Below, piece by piece: positions 1 through 12,017 of a stretch of DNA of 64,000 nt; the first letter of the stretch is position 1, and every line of letters starts with the position of its first letter. The notes beneath the pieces were generated by a model. That model was not told where the DNA came from, did not search any database, and saw only the letters and a list, made by a program, of their open reading frames with translations. The translations under genes were made by a program, and so were the position numbers. Source of the DNA: Dromaius novaehollandiae (lineage: Eukaryota > Chordata > Aves > Casuariiformes > Dromaiidae); contig NW_026991455.1 of NCBI RefSeq assembly GCF_036370855.1, forward strand, positions 129,001 through 193,000. The letters are read 5' to 3'.

Positions 1-479
1 CACCAGGGCTGGGCTAAATCCAACACTGCCTCCTCTTCCAGCCCTCCTCACCCTGTCCTCTGCGCCCCCCCATTCACATCACCATGGGGCTGCCGGCACC
101 ACAGGATCACGGATGCTTCCTGAGCTCAGTCCCACCATGGTTCCAGTGCTGGCCACAGAGAGGAGAGGCCAGGGATGTAGTGGGAGCTGCCAGCACCGGG
201 GTCCGAGTGATGCTCAGGGGGAGGATCCAGGGGTGTTGTGGGGCTGAGGGATGGCTGAGGAGGGATGGTCCAGTTCCACTGGAAGCCACACCAGAGTCAG
301 AGCTGACTGCTACATAACTGTTTGGACAGGCATCTTGTGTGGGGGTGGGGGCGGGGGGGACAGCAGAAAGACGTGGAAGGCTTTTGTGGTTCCCCACACC
401 ATCTCCACAGCAGAACTGGCCTTTGCTGGAAAATGGGCTGCAGGTGGGAAGAAGCCCACTCAGAGCAGAAAAGAAAGGA
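1..479. other. GC-rich flank, no gene recognised
   Basis: Short overlapping frames exist on both strands, but none shows a domain or splice structure I recognise. Retroviral homology starts near the right edge, where the translation becomes lysine- and arginine-rich just before a zinc knuckle. Confidence 0.4.
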
Positions 480-505
480 GACTGGGAGGAAGTGAAGGGA
501 GAGAA

Positions 506-547
506 TGTTATTACTGTAAAAACTTAGGACATGTATGGTGAGCATGT
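506..547 (+). pseudogene. gag: Gag nucleocapsid zinc knuckle remnant (copy 1)
   Basis: The reading frame shows the retroviral CX2CX4HX4C pattern: Cys codons at 506 and 515, His at 530 and Cys at 545. A TGA at 539-541 lies inside the knuckle, so the copy is broken. In the intact family this motif binds viral RNA during packaging. The preceding residues are basic, as expected for nucleocapsid. The sequence then jumps, after a G-run, to the middle of RT. Confidence 0.75.
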
Positions 548-571
548 TCTTTTCAGCTGCAAGGGATAGCT

Positions 572-585
572 GGGGGGGGGGGGGG
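572..585 (+). repeat. Poly-G run (14 G)
   Basis: A homopolymer of G lies between the zinc knuckle and the RT remnant of the first retrovirus copy, close to the internal deletion junction. Confidence 0.9.
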
Positions 586-689
586 AATTACAAGCGTGAA
601 GAGTTAACCCGTGGAAACAATCCCTCAGAATAACAAGAAGAAGGGAACCCCGGCGACCCTGGAGAGGCAGTGGAGGATGTGAACACGCC

Positions 690-1719
690 TCCCACAAAGG
701 TTCGCAGGGTCTCCCGCAATTTTCTCACAAATACTAAGGAATGATTTAAAAGAGGTAGAATTACTGGGTGGGTCAACTCTCATGCAATATGTAGATGATT
801 TACTGATAGCAAGTAAAAATGAAGATACCTGTATAATAGACTCTGTACATCTAGGTACTACTTTAGCAGAAAAAGTGTCACCGGGCATCTCCATCTAAAC
901 GCCAGCTGTGTCAAAAAGAGGTAAAATACTTGGGGTTCATTCTAAGAGAAGGGTAACAGCTAGTAGATCCAGAAAGAGTAGATACTATAATAAAACTCCC
1001 CCATCCAGTAATGCAGAAGCGGTTACGAGGATTCCTTGGAGCTGTGGGACTGTGCAGACCATGAATTCCTGGATTGGAAGAATTAACAAAACCCCTGACA
1101 GAGGCAACTAGAAATGAAAGAACAGAACCCATTGCATGGGGCCCTGAAAGAGAGCAAGCTTTTAGAACTATAAAAGGAGCTTTGGCATCTGCACCTACTC
1201 TCGGGCTCCCAGATGATACAAAGCCCTTCGATTTGTATGTACAAATGTAAGGGGATTGCCAGAGGGGTAATACCGCAACAATTAGGACCCCATCAGAAAC
1301 CAGGAGCATATTATGCTGCTCAACTAAATTCGATTGCAGCAGGGGCACCAGCCTGCATTAAATCTGTGGCGGCAGCAGTGGCAATAGTAGAGAGAAGCTG
1401 CCCCCTCATTCTGGGACACCCTGTAAGAGTCTATGTCCCGCATGAAGTGGAGATTCTGCTAAAACAATATGCAATCCAAGCATTATCGCCACAACGGGCA
1501 CACAGCTACAAACTGATCCTCCTAATGGCAGATAATGTAATCCTAAAAAGATGCACTACCTTGAATCCAGCAACCCTAATACCTCTGCCTGATGATGGAG
1601 AAAAACATCACCAATGTGAGCCAGTAACGCACATTTCAAGTAAGCCAAGGACCGATTTAATTGATGTTCCTTTGCAAAACCCGGATCTAATTCTATTTGT
1701 AGACAGCTCATCCTACTAG
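690..1719 (+). pseudogene. pol: Reverse transcriptase palm, thumb and connection remnant (copy 1)
   Basis: The RT active-site motif YVDD is encoded at 788-799, inside MQYVDDLLIASKNED. The following thumb and connection segments are readable only by changing frame. From 1213 to 1719 one open stretch of 168 codons covers the connection and enters RNase H. It aligns block for block with the copy at 56.2-57.2 kb. RT N-terminal fingers and protease are absent. In a live virus this enzyme copies the RNA genome; this one is dead because of frame breaks and the deletion. Confidence 0.85.
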
Positions 1720-2140
1720 CTGCAGGGACAGCGACGAACTCGGTGTGCTGTAATCAGCCAAAAATGAGTCATAGAGGCCGAACTGCTTCCCACACGAATG
1801 AATGCACAAGGAACAGAACTAGTAGCCTTGACAAGTGGAGCGCACCTAGGGAAAGGAAAGCGAGTTAACATCTACACTAACTCTCGATATGCCTTTGGAG
1901 TATGTCATGCAACAGGGATGTTATGGAAAGAACGAGGATTGTTTTACATCATCAGGAAAGAAAATAGCTAATGGAGAAGAAATACGTAATTTGCTGGAAG
2001 CAGTCCAACTGCCCAAAGAAATTGCTGTAGTACACTGCCCAGCCCATACTGAAGACACTACGGAAATCAGTAAAGGAAATGCTTTAGCTGACACTGCTGC
2101 GAAGGGTGCAGCTCGACAACCTCTGAGAGAATGTATGGTG
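1690..2140 (+). pseudogene. pol: RNase H remnant (copy 1)
   Basis: The first RNase H strand reads FVDSSSY. The helix and strand around the second catalytic site read IYTNSRYAFGV, where copy 2 has IYTDSKYAFGV, so a catalytic Asp is replaced by Asn here. A TAG stop directly follows FVDSSSY and further frame changes occur near 1960. The terminal GNALADTAAK segment is preserved. RNase H removes the RNA strand during reverse transcription; this copy lacks a key acidic residue. Confidence 0.75.
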
Positions 2141-3230
2141 GCAGTTCCAAGGATGAACCAGAGTGAGTGGCCAAATTTAATAGATCCCAAAACCATATTT
2201 GAAAAGAACTGCTCCATGGAAAAGAAAAAACAATGGGAACAGTGGGAAGCAAAACAAAATGATGATGGAATATGGACAAGTGGAGGAAAACCAATTCTAC
2301 CCCCCCAAAAAATATTTAATTACTATAGCTAGCTGGTTTCATGATAAAGCTCATGGGGGAGCCGAGGCAATAGTTAACCAGGTACAGAAAGTATGGGCCG
2401 CTCCAGGAATTTATATGGCTGCAAAAAGAATAACGAACAGCTGCCCGACCTGCCAAAAGTTTTCAAGTAGCAAACCACGATCAGAGTTAGGGGGACGACC
2501 ATGGGCCTACTTCCCTTTCCAAAGGCTACAAACAGATTACACGGGTATGCCATCTGCCAATGGGTACAAACACTTGTTAGTGAGAGTAGATCAGTTGTCA
2601 GGCTGGGTAGAAGCTTTCCCAACAAGAAAGGCCGACACAGGACGGGTAGTAAAAGCCTTACTGAAAGAAATCATACTCAGGTGTGGGGTCCCAGAAGCCA
2701 TTGATTCAGACAGGGGCTCCCATTTTACAGCAAGCATCATCACTCAATTACATAAATCATTCGGAATAAAAAGAAACCCCTTATCACCCACAATCTTCAG
2801 GACAAGTAGAAAGAATGAATAGAACATTAAAAGAAAAAAGAGCAAGAATATGCACACATGCTAGCCTAAAATGGCCAGAAGCATTACACTTAGCTCTATG
2901 GGATGTTTGAAATGCCCCACAGCAACCCCTAGGACTAACACCAGCAGAAATTCTCTTTGGGAGACATTTAGCTGTACCAGGGACTTATTATTCCAGCTAA
3001 GACCAGCCTATTAGACAGAGATGAACGACTAACCCAGTATGTTCTAAGTATGCGAAAAAGTTTTGAAAAATCTTAAAAAAAACCCCATGCTCAATGATAT
3101 CAATCCACACCACCTGAAATACAAGTGCCTGATATCTAGCCTGGGGATGGAGTTTTAGTTAAAGGATTTTTAGGAAAATCCAAGTTAAAACCTGTATGGA
3201 ACAGGCCATATACTGTCATACTATGTTCTT
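2140..3230 (+). pseudogene. pol: Integrase remnant (copy 1)
   Basis: The HHCC zinc domain is recognisable by HGGAEAI followed by SCPTCQK. The catalytic core follows, with Asp in QTDYTG, Asp in DSDRGSHF, and Glu in VERMNR just after a frameshift near 2800. A C-terminal piece (KPVWNRPYTV, near 3190-3220) resembles the gammaretroviral GPY-type end and is missing from copy 2. Stops near 2330, 2820 and 2910 break the frame. Integrase would join viral DNA to the host chromosome. Confidence 0.8.
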
Positions 3231-3679
3231 ATTTTGCTGTGAAGGTTGAACTGTACTTGTATATATTGAAAAAGGATGTGTATGTGTGAGAACACTTTGT
3301 AATCTTATATTCAGAGATAACATTGTTGGAGATACAAGTAATTACTCAAATATCTGTGTTTGTAACTTTACCAAAATTATGTGATGCGACTGTAATTATT
3401 CAGCTCCTATTAGATCTTATCAATTGTTACAATCTAAGTAGACATTGAGCCAAAATTTACTACCTACCCCCATTAGAATGAATCTTACACTAGTAAAGAA
3501 ACTACTACAATGTGATGATTTGTGTTGCCTGCTAGAACGCACCCGAAGCAGTGGACAGAAAACTCTAATCACCATTCATCATGACGCAGAAGAGATACAC
3601 CACGTCTTGGAAAGGGTAAAAAGGGATGGAGAACATCATGGCTGGGAAACTCTTCTAGGATGGTCACCAGCTGCAACGA
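3230..3679 (+). pseudogene. env: Env transmembrane subunit remnant (copy 1, truncated)
   Basis: The translated stretch matches the C-terminal Env segment of copy 2 (58.63-59.27 kb). It includes LITIHHDAEEIHH, the HHGWE segment and GWSPA. It ends at the breakpoint near 3679, before the hydrophobic anchor. No surface subunit or furin site is present. Pol is joined to this tail at the same place as in copy 2, so the loss of surface Env predates both copies. In an intact Env this part carries the helical region and membrane anchor. Confidence 0.6.
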
Positions 3680-4580
3680 GGTTTTGTGCTTCCAAGCATC
3701 CCCCTTTAACTTCTGCCAGGAATCCCCTCTCCCTGGGGCACAGGGCACTTTCTGCCTGTGGGGATGCCCAGGGCCACATGGGGCCTGTGCTGCCCTGTCC
3801 CAAGGCCTCACTGGCTCTGGTGTGTCCTCTGCAGAAGGCGATCCACATCGCCGCTTTGTGGGGAGCCTCCATGGGGTCTCCCTCGCCCTGGTGGCAGGTT
3901 GTCTGTGCGCTGCCTGCAAAGTCAGGAGGGGCAGATTGTCATGGAGCATCACCAGCGGAGCGAGGGGAAGGTGCTGGTGTGTCCCCAACAGCATGGGGTG
4001 GGGGGGACAGGACAAGGCCTGCAGAGGGGATGGACGTTCTGCACATGCAGGTCCTGCTCAGGGGGCATGTGTGTCCCCTCCAAACCTGATGCTAGTCATG
4101 CTGTGGGGTCCCAGCATGGCCACGCAATGGAGCGGCCCTGGTATGCTCAGCAGGATGCCCAGCTCTCTGGGCATAGAGGAGGTGTGGGAGGAACTGGCAG
4201 GAAACCTTGTCTTGCTGTATCCCCTCGAAAACTCAGTTGTGCGGAGCATGCATTGCTCCTGGTCAGGTTTGGGGGCACCCAGCACAAGAGGGCTCTACTG
4301 TCAGCTGCACCCTTCTAGCTGGACGCTGGAAAGGGTTGAGCCCCCTTATCAGGAAGGGCCTGGCCACATCACCCCAAAAGAGAGCCCTTCCCCACGTGTA
4401 TGGACACTCTGCCAGTGTGGGCTGGAGTGTTGGCTCTTGCCTGCTGTCTAACAGGGAGACCACGTGCAGAGCCCAGATTTTTCTCACTGTTTTGAATGTG
4501 CCTGTTTTTTCAGTTCTGCTAGGAAACCTGCACAAAGCAACTCGTCTGCAGAGGCTGGCCAGGCTACGCATGGAGAGAGA
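3680..4580. other. GC-rich non-repetitive stretch, no gene supported
   Basis: Unrelated sequence begins at the retroviral breakpoint. Several overlapping long frames on both strands reflect GC richness. None has a consistent domain or convincing splice pattern. Confidence 0.4.
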
Positions 4581-6460
4581 GCGAGCAGCACAAGAGTGAG
4601 GATGTGGGGGGCTCTGAGTGGTGCTTACATTGTTGTTGCTTGCTTTGGGGGCTGGGATGAGGTTTGTGATCCTCTGCAGGGTCTGGAAAAGAAGAAATAT
4701 TTAGTAGAGTGAGTCAGAAGGAGCCTTCTTTGGCTGTTTTGGAGCTTGGCAGTGAGCTCCCGGGGCAACATGCCTATCCCACGTGAAGGGAATAACTCCA
4801 AGGGAGTAAAACCCCGAGGGAATAATCCCAAGCAAACAGCCCCAAGACCCCCCTAGTCCGTGAGGACTCACCCCAAACTGCTCCCATTCCTCTCCCCGCT
4901 TGCTCTGCTGGTTCGGGGTGCTGCGGCCTGGCTGTTCCACTGTGTCCCAGTCCCCTCCATGCATTGCCACCTGCCCACCTGCCCGATGGAGGTAGGGAAC
5001 CCCCTTTACCCGCCGCGAGGCTGAAGGCTCCTCCGGGCTCTGGGTGATGTCCTGGGTCCAGCAGCCAACGGTGTCCAAAGCGGGCGCTGTCAGTGGTGTG
5101 GTGTTGATGGCGATGGGCAGGGGCAAGCGGGTCTGTGGCTCAGGGCTCCTTGCCCCCTCCAGCACGGGCGGTGGGCTCCTGGCAGGACTTGGCACAGCAG
5201 CTGGCCTGGGGTGCGTGGTCATGTCCCTCGTCTTCCTGGTGTCTCTCTGGCAGGCCCCATCAAAATTAAGGCTTTTACCTACTCCTGCTCTGCATGGGCA
5301 CGAGGCAGGGGACCAGCATCTTGCACGGAACATCCACCTTCCCAACAGCATCTGGGGGGACCTCCTCTACTCCTGGCTTTCCTAACTACTTGCATGGGGA
5401 CAGTCATCCTTGGGGTGCTGATGTGCTGCTTGTGGGTGGGGGAGAAGGGAGTGAAACCCTCCTTTTGTATTGGCTATTGACCTCTGCCCATAGGGAAGGC
5501 TGGACAAAAATCTGCTCACCAACCAAGGCAGTGGGGTTGAGGACCACCCCGAAAATACCCTGCTCCAGCCCAACCCTTTGCTCCAGGAGTGGGTCCAGAC
5601 CTATCAGCAACCCCCCGTCCTCCAGCAACACCCAGGACTGTGGCTCCCACCCCACATGGCTGGGGCTCACAGGTCCATGACTCCCCCCAGGGGTTGTGGG
5701 GCCCCCAGTGCCTCCCTTCCCTCCACTCCCTGAGCCCTTTTGGAGTTGCAGCGGGGACCTGCTGTCCCGATGCCTTGCCCCAGCCCGCTCCTCTTACGCA
5801 GACAGGATGTTGCTCTGGGGAGCGGCAGCTCGGTGCCCCACAGGGGCCCCTAGGGCCACCGTCACTGCAGAGACAAGCTCAAGCTCTGGCCAAGCTCTGC
5901 CTGGGAGGAGAGCAGGCCAGATGTGAGGACGTGGGGCCCGCAAGCAGCGCTTACGTTCTTCACGCTGGGTTTGTGGGCTGGCAGCCGCATCCTGCATGGC
6001 TCCAGAGTCTGCAAAATTAGAAACTGTCACATCAGTGGCTCAGAAGAGCCTTTTATGGTGCTTTCAGAGAAGAAAGAGAATCACAGTCTCGGCACATGGG
6101 GAAGGCTGGAAATAAACCTGCTCACTGCCCCAAAGCACTGGGCAGGGTTTACCCTAAAACATTCTGATTTAGCCCACTCCTTTGCTCCAGACGTAGAACA
6201 TTCTGACTTAATCCTCCCCTTAGCTCCAGAAGTGCGTAGAGACCCACTAGTTACTCCCATTTTCTGCAGCGCCCGGCACTGTGGCTCCCGCCCCATGTGG
6301 CTAGGTAGCATGGGTTCCCCACTCGCCCCTCAGGGCTCTGCCATGCCCCCAAAGCTGCCCATCTCCCCATTCCCCAGCCCTTCCTCAGCACAGTGGGACA
6401 TGCTGGCGCTGTGCCTGGCCCCAGCGTGCTCCTCTTACACAGATGGGATGAGGCAACGTT
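4580..6460. repeat. Diverged local direct duplication
   Basis: Segments recur in the same order. The block at about 5590-5810 (GGACTGTGGCTCCCACCCC, later GCTCCTCTTACGCAGA) is matched by 6265-6450 (GGCACTGTGGCTCCCGCCCC, later GCTCCTCTTACACAGA). About 5490-5590 (GGGAAGGCTGGA...CTTTGCTCCAG) matches 6099-6190. About 4590-4730 (GAGGATGTGGGG...GTGCTTACATTGTT) matches 5926-6060. This indicates old tandem duplication with units of roughly 0.6 to 1.3 kb. No coding function was recognised. Confidence 0.55.
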
Positions 6461-6714
6461 TTGGTGGTTGCCATCATGGTGCCTCCCAGGTTTCCCCATC
6501 GGCCTGTCGTCCTGGTCGGCTTTGGCTTCTGGCAGCTCGCTATCAGGGACTGCAATGACATGCGGTTCCCCACGTTGAGCAAAGGGGGATGTGGGGAGGA
6601 GGGGGGGCAGGGGTCCCTCTGAGCAGGGCCCCACACCTGGGGTCACACGACATGCTGCCTCAGGGGCAGCTGGTGGCCCTGGCACTGCCAGCAACCCTGC
6701 CATTCCCCATGTGG

Positions 6715-6890
6715 CACCGCACGGCTCTCGCGCCCCATGTGCTGCCCCATGGCAGCCCTGTTATGCTGCACACTGCCCCATGAGAGCCCGGTTGCCCTGC
6801 ATACTGCCCCATGGCGCCCCTGTCACCCCACAAGGTGCCTCACAAGAGGCCTCGTCACCCTGCATACTGCCCCACGGCAGCCCCAGCGCT
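6715..6890. repeat. Imperfect minisatellite
   Basis: About four degenerate repeats of roughly 35-50 bp share cores such as CTGCACACTGCCCCATG, CTGCATACTGCCCCATGG and CTGCATACTGCCCCACGG. The block lies in GC-rich non-coding DNA. Confidence 0.65.
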
Positions 6891-8870
6891 TCCCACAGAG
6901 CCAGGCAGCTGCTCCCTGTGTCCCTTTTTCTGTTCCAGTTGTAGCACCCACATTATTTGCACTCTAAATGCAGAGGTGTTGAGCCACCCACAGGTTCCTT
7001 TGTGGGCAATCGGGACTTTTGATGAATAGCCACATATTCCCAGCACTTCCAGTTTTGCATTCATGCCCCCATGGCACTGTGTGCCCCTGGGCTCTCCTTC
7101 CCGACTCCACGGACAAGCAGCTTGTCCTGCCCCCGGGGGCTGCGCTCGCCCAGTCTCCCCGGCTGCACCAGTGGGGAATTGCCCCGACTGCTGCTGTCAG
7201 GCTGCCCTGAACACCCCACCCCAGTCTCCATCCTGGTCCCCATCTTGATCCTGGTCCCCACCCCACGCCTGGTCCCCATCCTGCTGTGCTGCCCTCATCT
7301 CACACGTGCCTGGGCAAAGCCTGCTTTTTTCTGCCCATGACGGCTCCAGAGTGAGACTCTTTTCCCAGCCGGCTTTTAAGCTGTTACTCCACACAGTCCC
7401 ATTCCTGTCTGATACCACCACTGCGTTGAAATGTCCTCCCTGGAGACACCCCGAGGAACCCTGCTCTGCCTGGGCTTTGACCAGCACCTTTATCACAAAC
7501 CATGCTTGCTGGAGAATCTCGAGCTCAGCTCTCCTCTGAGCTTGGCTCTCCTCTGACCTAGCCCGCAAGCTGCTGGTGGGCCAGGGCTATATCCAAGATG
7601 GGGAAACTGAGGCAGGGATGGTGAAGGTACAAAGATAGAGGAACAAGGGCACAAAATAGCCTTTTCTGCTACCTCACAAGGAACACGTGTATCTGGTGGT
7701 CTCCACCACAGGATGCCCAAAGCCTGTGTTTTCTTTCGCCTCTGGGCAGAGGCAGGAGCCGAAGCCTGAGGGAAACCAAGCGAGCGGGCATCAGTGACGG
7801 GGCACTGTGGGGCACCAGAGCCCACGCCAGGCTGTGACTCACCAATGCGGAGATAATTTGAGCCACGAAGGAACCGTTCATCTTCTTACACAGGAGAGCA
7901 GCTCTTGGTCTCATGATATGGGGCTGCACATGGCGGTTGGATGTGGCTCCTGCAAGACACAGCAGGGTGGTGCATGATGGGGCTGCCATGCCCCCAGCTG
8001 TCACAGCTGGTGTTCCCCAGAAAGGCTTGTCCTCATGGGAGGAGCATGGCCGTGTTGGAGACAATGAAACAGGCCCATGTCCCCAAGGGCCGCGCCACAG
8101 TCTGACCCCAGATCCTGTCCCGGGAACTTGGGGGCACCTTCCCTGTTGCCTCTGGTGCCTGGAGCCAGAGGTGCTTCTGGCCACGAGGCTCTTACCCAGC
8201 TGGATGCGCTGGAGCTTCACTGTCCCTCTGCTGGGTGTCCACTTGCCTGTCCCCTAGGCCTTCAGCTGGCCGAGACACCGCAGCCACAGGTCCCAGAGGA
8301 CGGTCCCCAGGAAGGTGAGAAACCACCTTACGATGCCCTGCTGGGAGAAGGGAAGGGGCACAGCTGAGTGTCTGCATGCCCTTGCTGTGGCCTCGCTCAA
8401 GGACAGGGCAGGGGAGGCACTTATCCAGGGAGCAGGGCAAAGCCCCGTGGGGAATGGAGGTGCCAGCCCGGGGCATGCGGCCGCCAGGGAGGGGAGCCCG
8501 TCCTGCGGCCCCCAGCCCCCCATGGGGCTGGCGCGGTGCGAGGGACCACATCCCCGGGGCTCCAGCCCCCGAAGTGTCCCAGCCCTGGGGCTGTACCCTG
8601 TGCTGGGCTCTTTGCAGTGGTCGTGGCTGCCTTTCACCTTCGTGTCAGCCTCATCATCACCCAGAGCCTTTGTGTGCCTGGGCCGGGCAGTTTCGGGGAT
8701 TTTTGGACCGAAGGAAAAGCCCTTTCCCTTTTGATGCAGCTGCCCTAAGTGTACTCTTGCCACGGGCCTGGACCCAAAGGGATTGTCTGGATTTGAAAGG
8801 AGAGCATCAGCCATGTGTGTGCCCCAGGGACCTGGACCAGCAGGAGTATAAACCCCCCGAGAGCTCTCCC

Positions 8871-8900
8871 GGGATGGGGATGGGGATGGGGACTGGGAGG
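8871..8900 (+). repeat. Short GGGGAT hexamer repeat
   Basis: Three to four consecutive GGGGAT units followed by a GGGGACT variant. Confidence 0.8.
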
Positions 8901-11388
8901 GGATGTCTGCAGCTGTCAGCTCTGAAGAGCTGTGGAGACCCAGGACGGGACGGCTGTTGTGGCAACAGCGTCCAAGGTGCCGCTTTGGTCCCCACCTACC
9001 ACTCCCCTGGGGGGTCTGGGGATGCTGGGAGGACCGACTCTGTGCCCCAGTCCCATGGCCCTGGCCTGCCTCCCGTCCCACCCCCCATACCCGGCACCTC
9101 CTACCAGCTGGGGCTGCGGCCCAACTCGCCTCTCCATGGTGGGTGCTGGGGGGTGGTGGGACCCTGCACCGCTCCAGGGGGACCTGGGACCCTCCTGCTG
9201 CCCCACTGCACCGGGGACTGAGCCTGGAGCCCAGCGCATCTGCGTTCCCACGGCGATAACTGCCCCATGGCGATGGAATCGGGGCCGGGCTGCACCACGG
9301 GGCCGAGGGGGATCCAGTGCGTCCCCTCGGGGGCAGGATGAGGGCTCCCAGCCTCAAAAGCGGGCACAGCCCCCTCCCCGATGGCACCCGGCCTCCGCCC
9401 TGCTGCCGTGTCCCTGCGGGACAGCTCTGCGGGGGGAGGCTGGGGACCCCGTGGTGGGGGGCGCTGCGGCCCTGCTCGACCCCCACCTCAGCCCACGTGG
9501 GGAGATGCTGCCCGGCCTGTTCCCCTGTGGGGATGGGGGCTCTTACAGGCTTCTCACGGGTTTGTGCTTCCCAGGGAGCACCTTTGGGTTTAAAAATGCA
9601 GTGAGCAAATTTGGAATTGCAGAATATCTTCACCTGCTTTCTGCTTGCATGCCAGAGGCTTGGCAGCTGTAGTTCAAAGAAAGTCCTCAAAACTTTTGTT
9701 TTGCTTGCCTTACTAGGCAACTGGGCATTGAAAACTTCTCTGTGATTGTTAATCATCAACGAAAAAATCTAGTACCTAAGCCATGAGGAGGTTAAAGAAC
9801 AAAAAAATGGGGGCCCCAAAAGAGCATATTCTACTCTAAAAAATAAGTACCCTTTTAAATGAAGCTCAATGATGATCTGAATAAGAGAGAAATGAGGGTC
9901 AGTTAGCTTCTTGGTCTTAAAAAGTGAGATTTCCATAAGTTAGTAGGACAATTTAAAATGTCTCCTTATCAAATACCTCTAGAATTAAAGCTCACTGAAG
10001 TGATCATAAGATACACAGAGAAACTGGTGGCCTTTACCATCTCTTTTTTGCCTGCATTGTATTTACTCTCGTGGCTGCCCTTTAGTTTGAACCTTGAAGG
10101 CAGCTCCAAAGGGAGCAGGCAGGGCTCAGCAGACCAGACGGGGGGTTGGGGGCAGCTTCTGTTTTTAAATTGCACTAAGGTCTCCAAAATTGCATGCAGA
10201 GTGCTCTCACTACCATGCTGCTGGTGAAAAGCTGGCTTCCTCCTCTGGTGATCATTTGAGGGAGTGCTCACATTTCCCAGCCAGCTCGCCGTGAGCGTCT
10301 GTGCCGGGCGTCTCAGTACCTGCCTTCCCAAAAAGGGCCGGCAGGAGCTGTCGGCACAGAAGCGGTGCCTGCAGTTACCTTGTGATACGCTCCAGCAAGC
10401 AATCCCTTCTGCCCCTACAACCTGCAAAAAGGGGCTCGTGCCTGCAGCTCTCTTGGCTGAGCAGCTCTGCTGATGGGGGCACACCAGCCCTGCACAGCGC
10501 CTGCATAAACCCACAGCTCTGCATTTACCCCTCAGCCCTTTGCACCTCCTTGCCCACAGCCCTCTCCAGCCCGTTACCTGTAACACACGCGAGTGCTGCC
10601 TGGTCCACGTTCACTGCACGACCAGGCTGCTTCTCCTCAGGGGACTGTTGGCGTCTCGCATTTTGGGGTTGGGTGTGAGTTTGGCGATGCTGGAAGAGGG
10701 ACCCTGCAGGGTTCGGGGAGCTCCCAGGTCACACAGCGCTCCCTGCCCAGGGCCTCTGAACCCAAGAGCACAGCAAAAACAGCTGATTTCTGAGTGCGTC
10801 GTAGGAACTCTAGCACCAGCACACTGGCTAGGCGATCACAGTTTTTGCCGTACGTGGCAGACGGTGGTCACACAAGCCACTGATGAGCTCTCAGGAAGGA
10901 TCCCCAGGTCTCTCTGGTCGAGGGCTGCCCTCCGTGCGCGTCTCCGTCCAGCCTGGAGAAGGGAAGGCTCAGGGAGATCCCGCCGCTGCCTACAGCCCCC
11001 CGGTGGGAGGGGCTGAGAAGACAGTGCCCAGCTCTGCTCAGAGGCGTCAGTTAGAAGGAACGGGGAAACGGGAATAAGCTGGAACTGGGGAAATCCCAGG
11101 AGATGTACAGAAAAGCCAGTGTACTGTGAGAGAGACCGACACCCGCTTCCAGCCCCTCCGTCCTGCAGCTCCCAGGACTCAGCGCCAGGGCAGGGAAGGC
11201 AGCTCTGCCCCGGGCAGTGTCCCCGGCCCCAGGCACATGGCTCCCGCCCCCTCCCCAGGCAGTGCCAGCGGCCCCGCGGGGCAGTTGCCGCTCCGGCCGG
11301 TGGGCACCCCAGGGCGGGGGCGGCTCCAGCCGGGAGGTCCCTGCTTCCTGTCACGGGGAGAAGCGCCGGCCCCACCCGCACCACCGCT

Positions 11389-11401
11389 GTCGCCTGGCAA
11401 C
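11389..11401 (+). promoter_or_regulatory. Candidate RFX X-box
   Basis: GTCGCCTGGCAAC fits the RFX consensus GTNRCC, spacer of 0-3, RGYAAC exactly, with a one-base spacer. A GC box (CCCCGCCCC) follows at about 11416. X-boxes drive cilia and testis genes. No downstream gene could be assigned on either strand, so the function is inference. Confidence 0.35.
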
Positions 11402-11998
11402 AGCACCTCCTGCTGCCCCGCCCCCTGTGCTGGCTGCCCAGTCAGAGAGCGAGGGGAGGTGGCGAGCCAAGGCGTGCCTGTGAGGGGCGGGTTGTTTCCT
11501 GAGCGACATACGGGCTGCCCAATGGCGTGCCCTGGTGGGGGCTGTGCCTGCTGGCCAGGTGCGGGGCCAGCATGGCGCAGTGCCTGCCGCGGGCTGGGGC
11601 TGGGCTGGGGCTGGCCGTGCTGTGATGGCGCATGCCGGGATCTGGGCTTCTCCAAAGGGCACCGGGAGGGTGCTGGGGGCACCGACAGACGCGCCGAGGT
11701 GGTGTGGGGAGACCATGGCTCCCCCAGCATGTGTTTTGTGGTGCGTGGAGCACGAAGCGCCTTGCCACAGTCAGGCGCAGCCATGTTGCTCGTCACCCAG
11801 CACCTCCCTCTTCCCCAGTGCCGGTTTTGGCCCCAGTTCATGTCCCAATTCTGCCAGGCCTCAGCTCGATCTCACAGCCAACCTGTCTGCACGTCCTGAG
11901 GCCTCTCTGCAGCTCCACATCACCTCCCTGAGCACCGGGATGGAGCATCCCTGTGACAGGGTGGTTTCCCATTGCCTCCCCCTGTGGACCTGCTGCTG

Positions 11999-12017
11999 AG
12001 GGAGGGAGGGAGGGAGG
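11999..12017 (+). repeat. GAGG tetranucleotide microsatellite
   Basis: About four to five GGGA units in a row. Confidence 0.85.

Larger units (their letters stand above)
480..3679 (+). mobile_element. Decayed class I endogenous retrovirus, copy 1 (gag end to env end, no LTR)
   Basis: A relict retrovirus reads left to right. In order it has a nucleocapsid zinc knuckle, the RT palm with YVDD, the connection and RNase H, integrase, and the C-terminal part of a transmembrane Env. It is closely related to the element at 55.1-59.9 kb, with matching blocks in the same order. The single zinc knuckle and the RT and integrase style point to a gammaretrovirus-like (class I, ERV1) element. Protease and the RT fingers are missing between about 550 and 690, and surface Env is missing. 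Homology stops abruptly at about 3679 inside the env remnant, with unrelated sequence after it, so the 3' LTR is gone. Stops and frameshifts occur throughout, so it is not functional. Confidence 0.88.

Noticed and set aside
8254..9759. 501-codon minus-strand frame as a gene
   Set aside because: Composition is Pro-, Gly-, Ser- and Arg-rich with no domain; equally long frames overlap on the other strand. Chance frame in GC-rich DNA.
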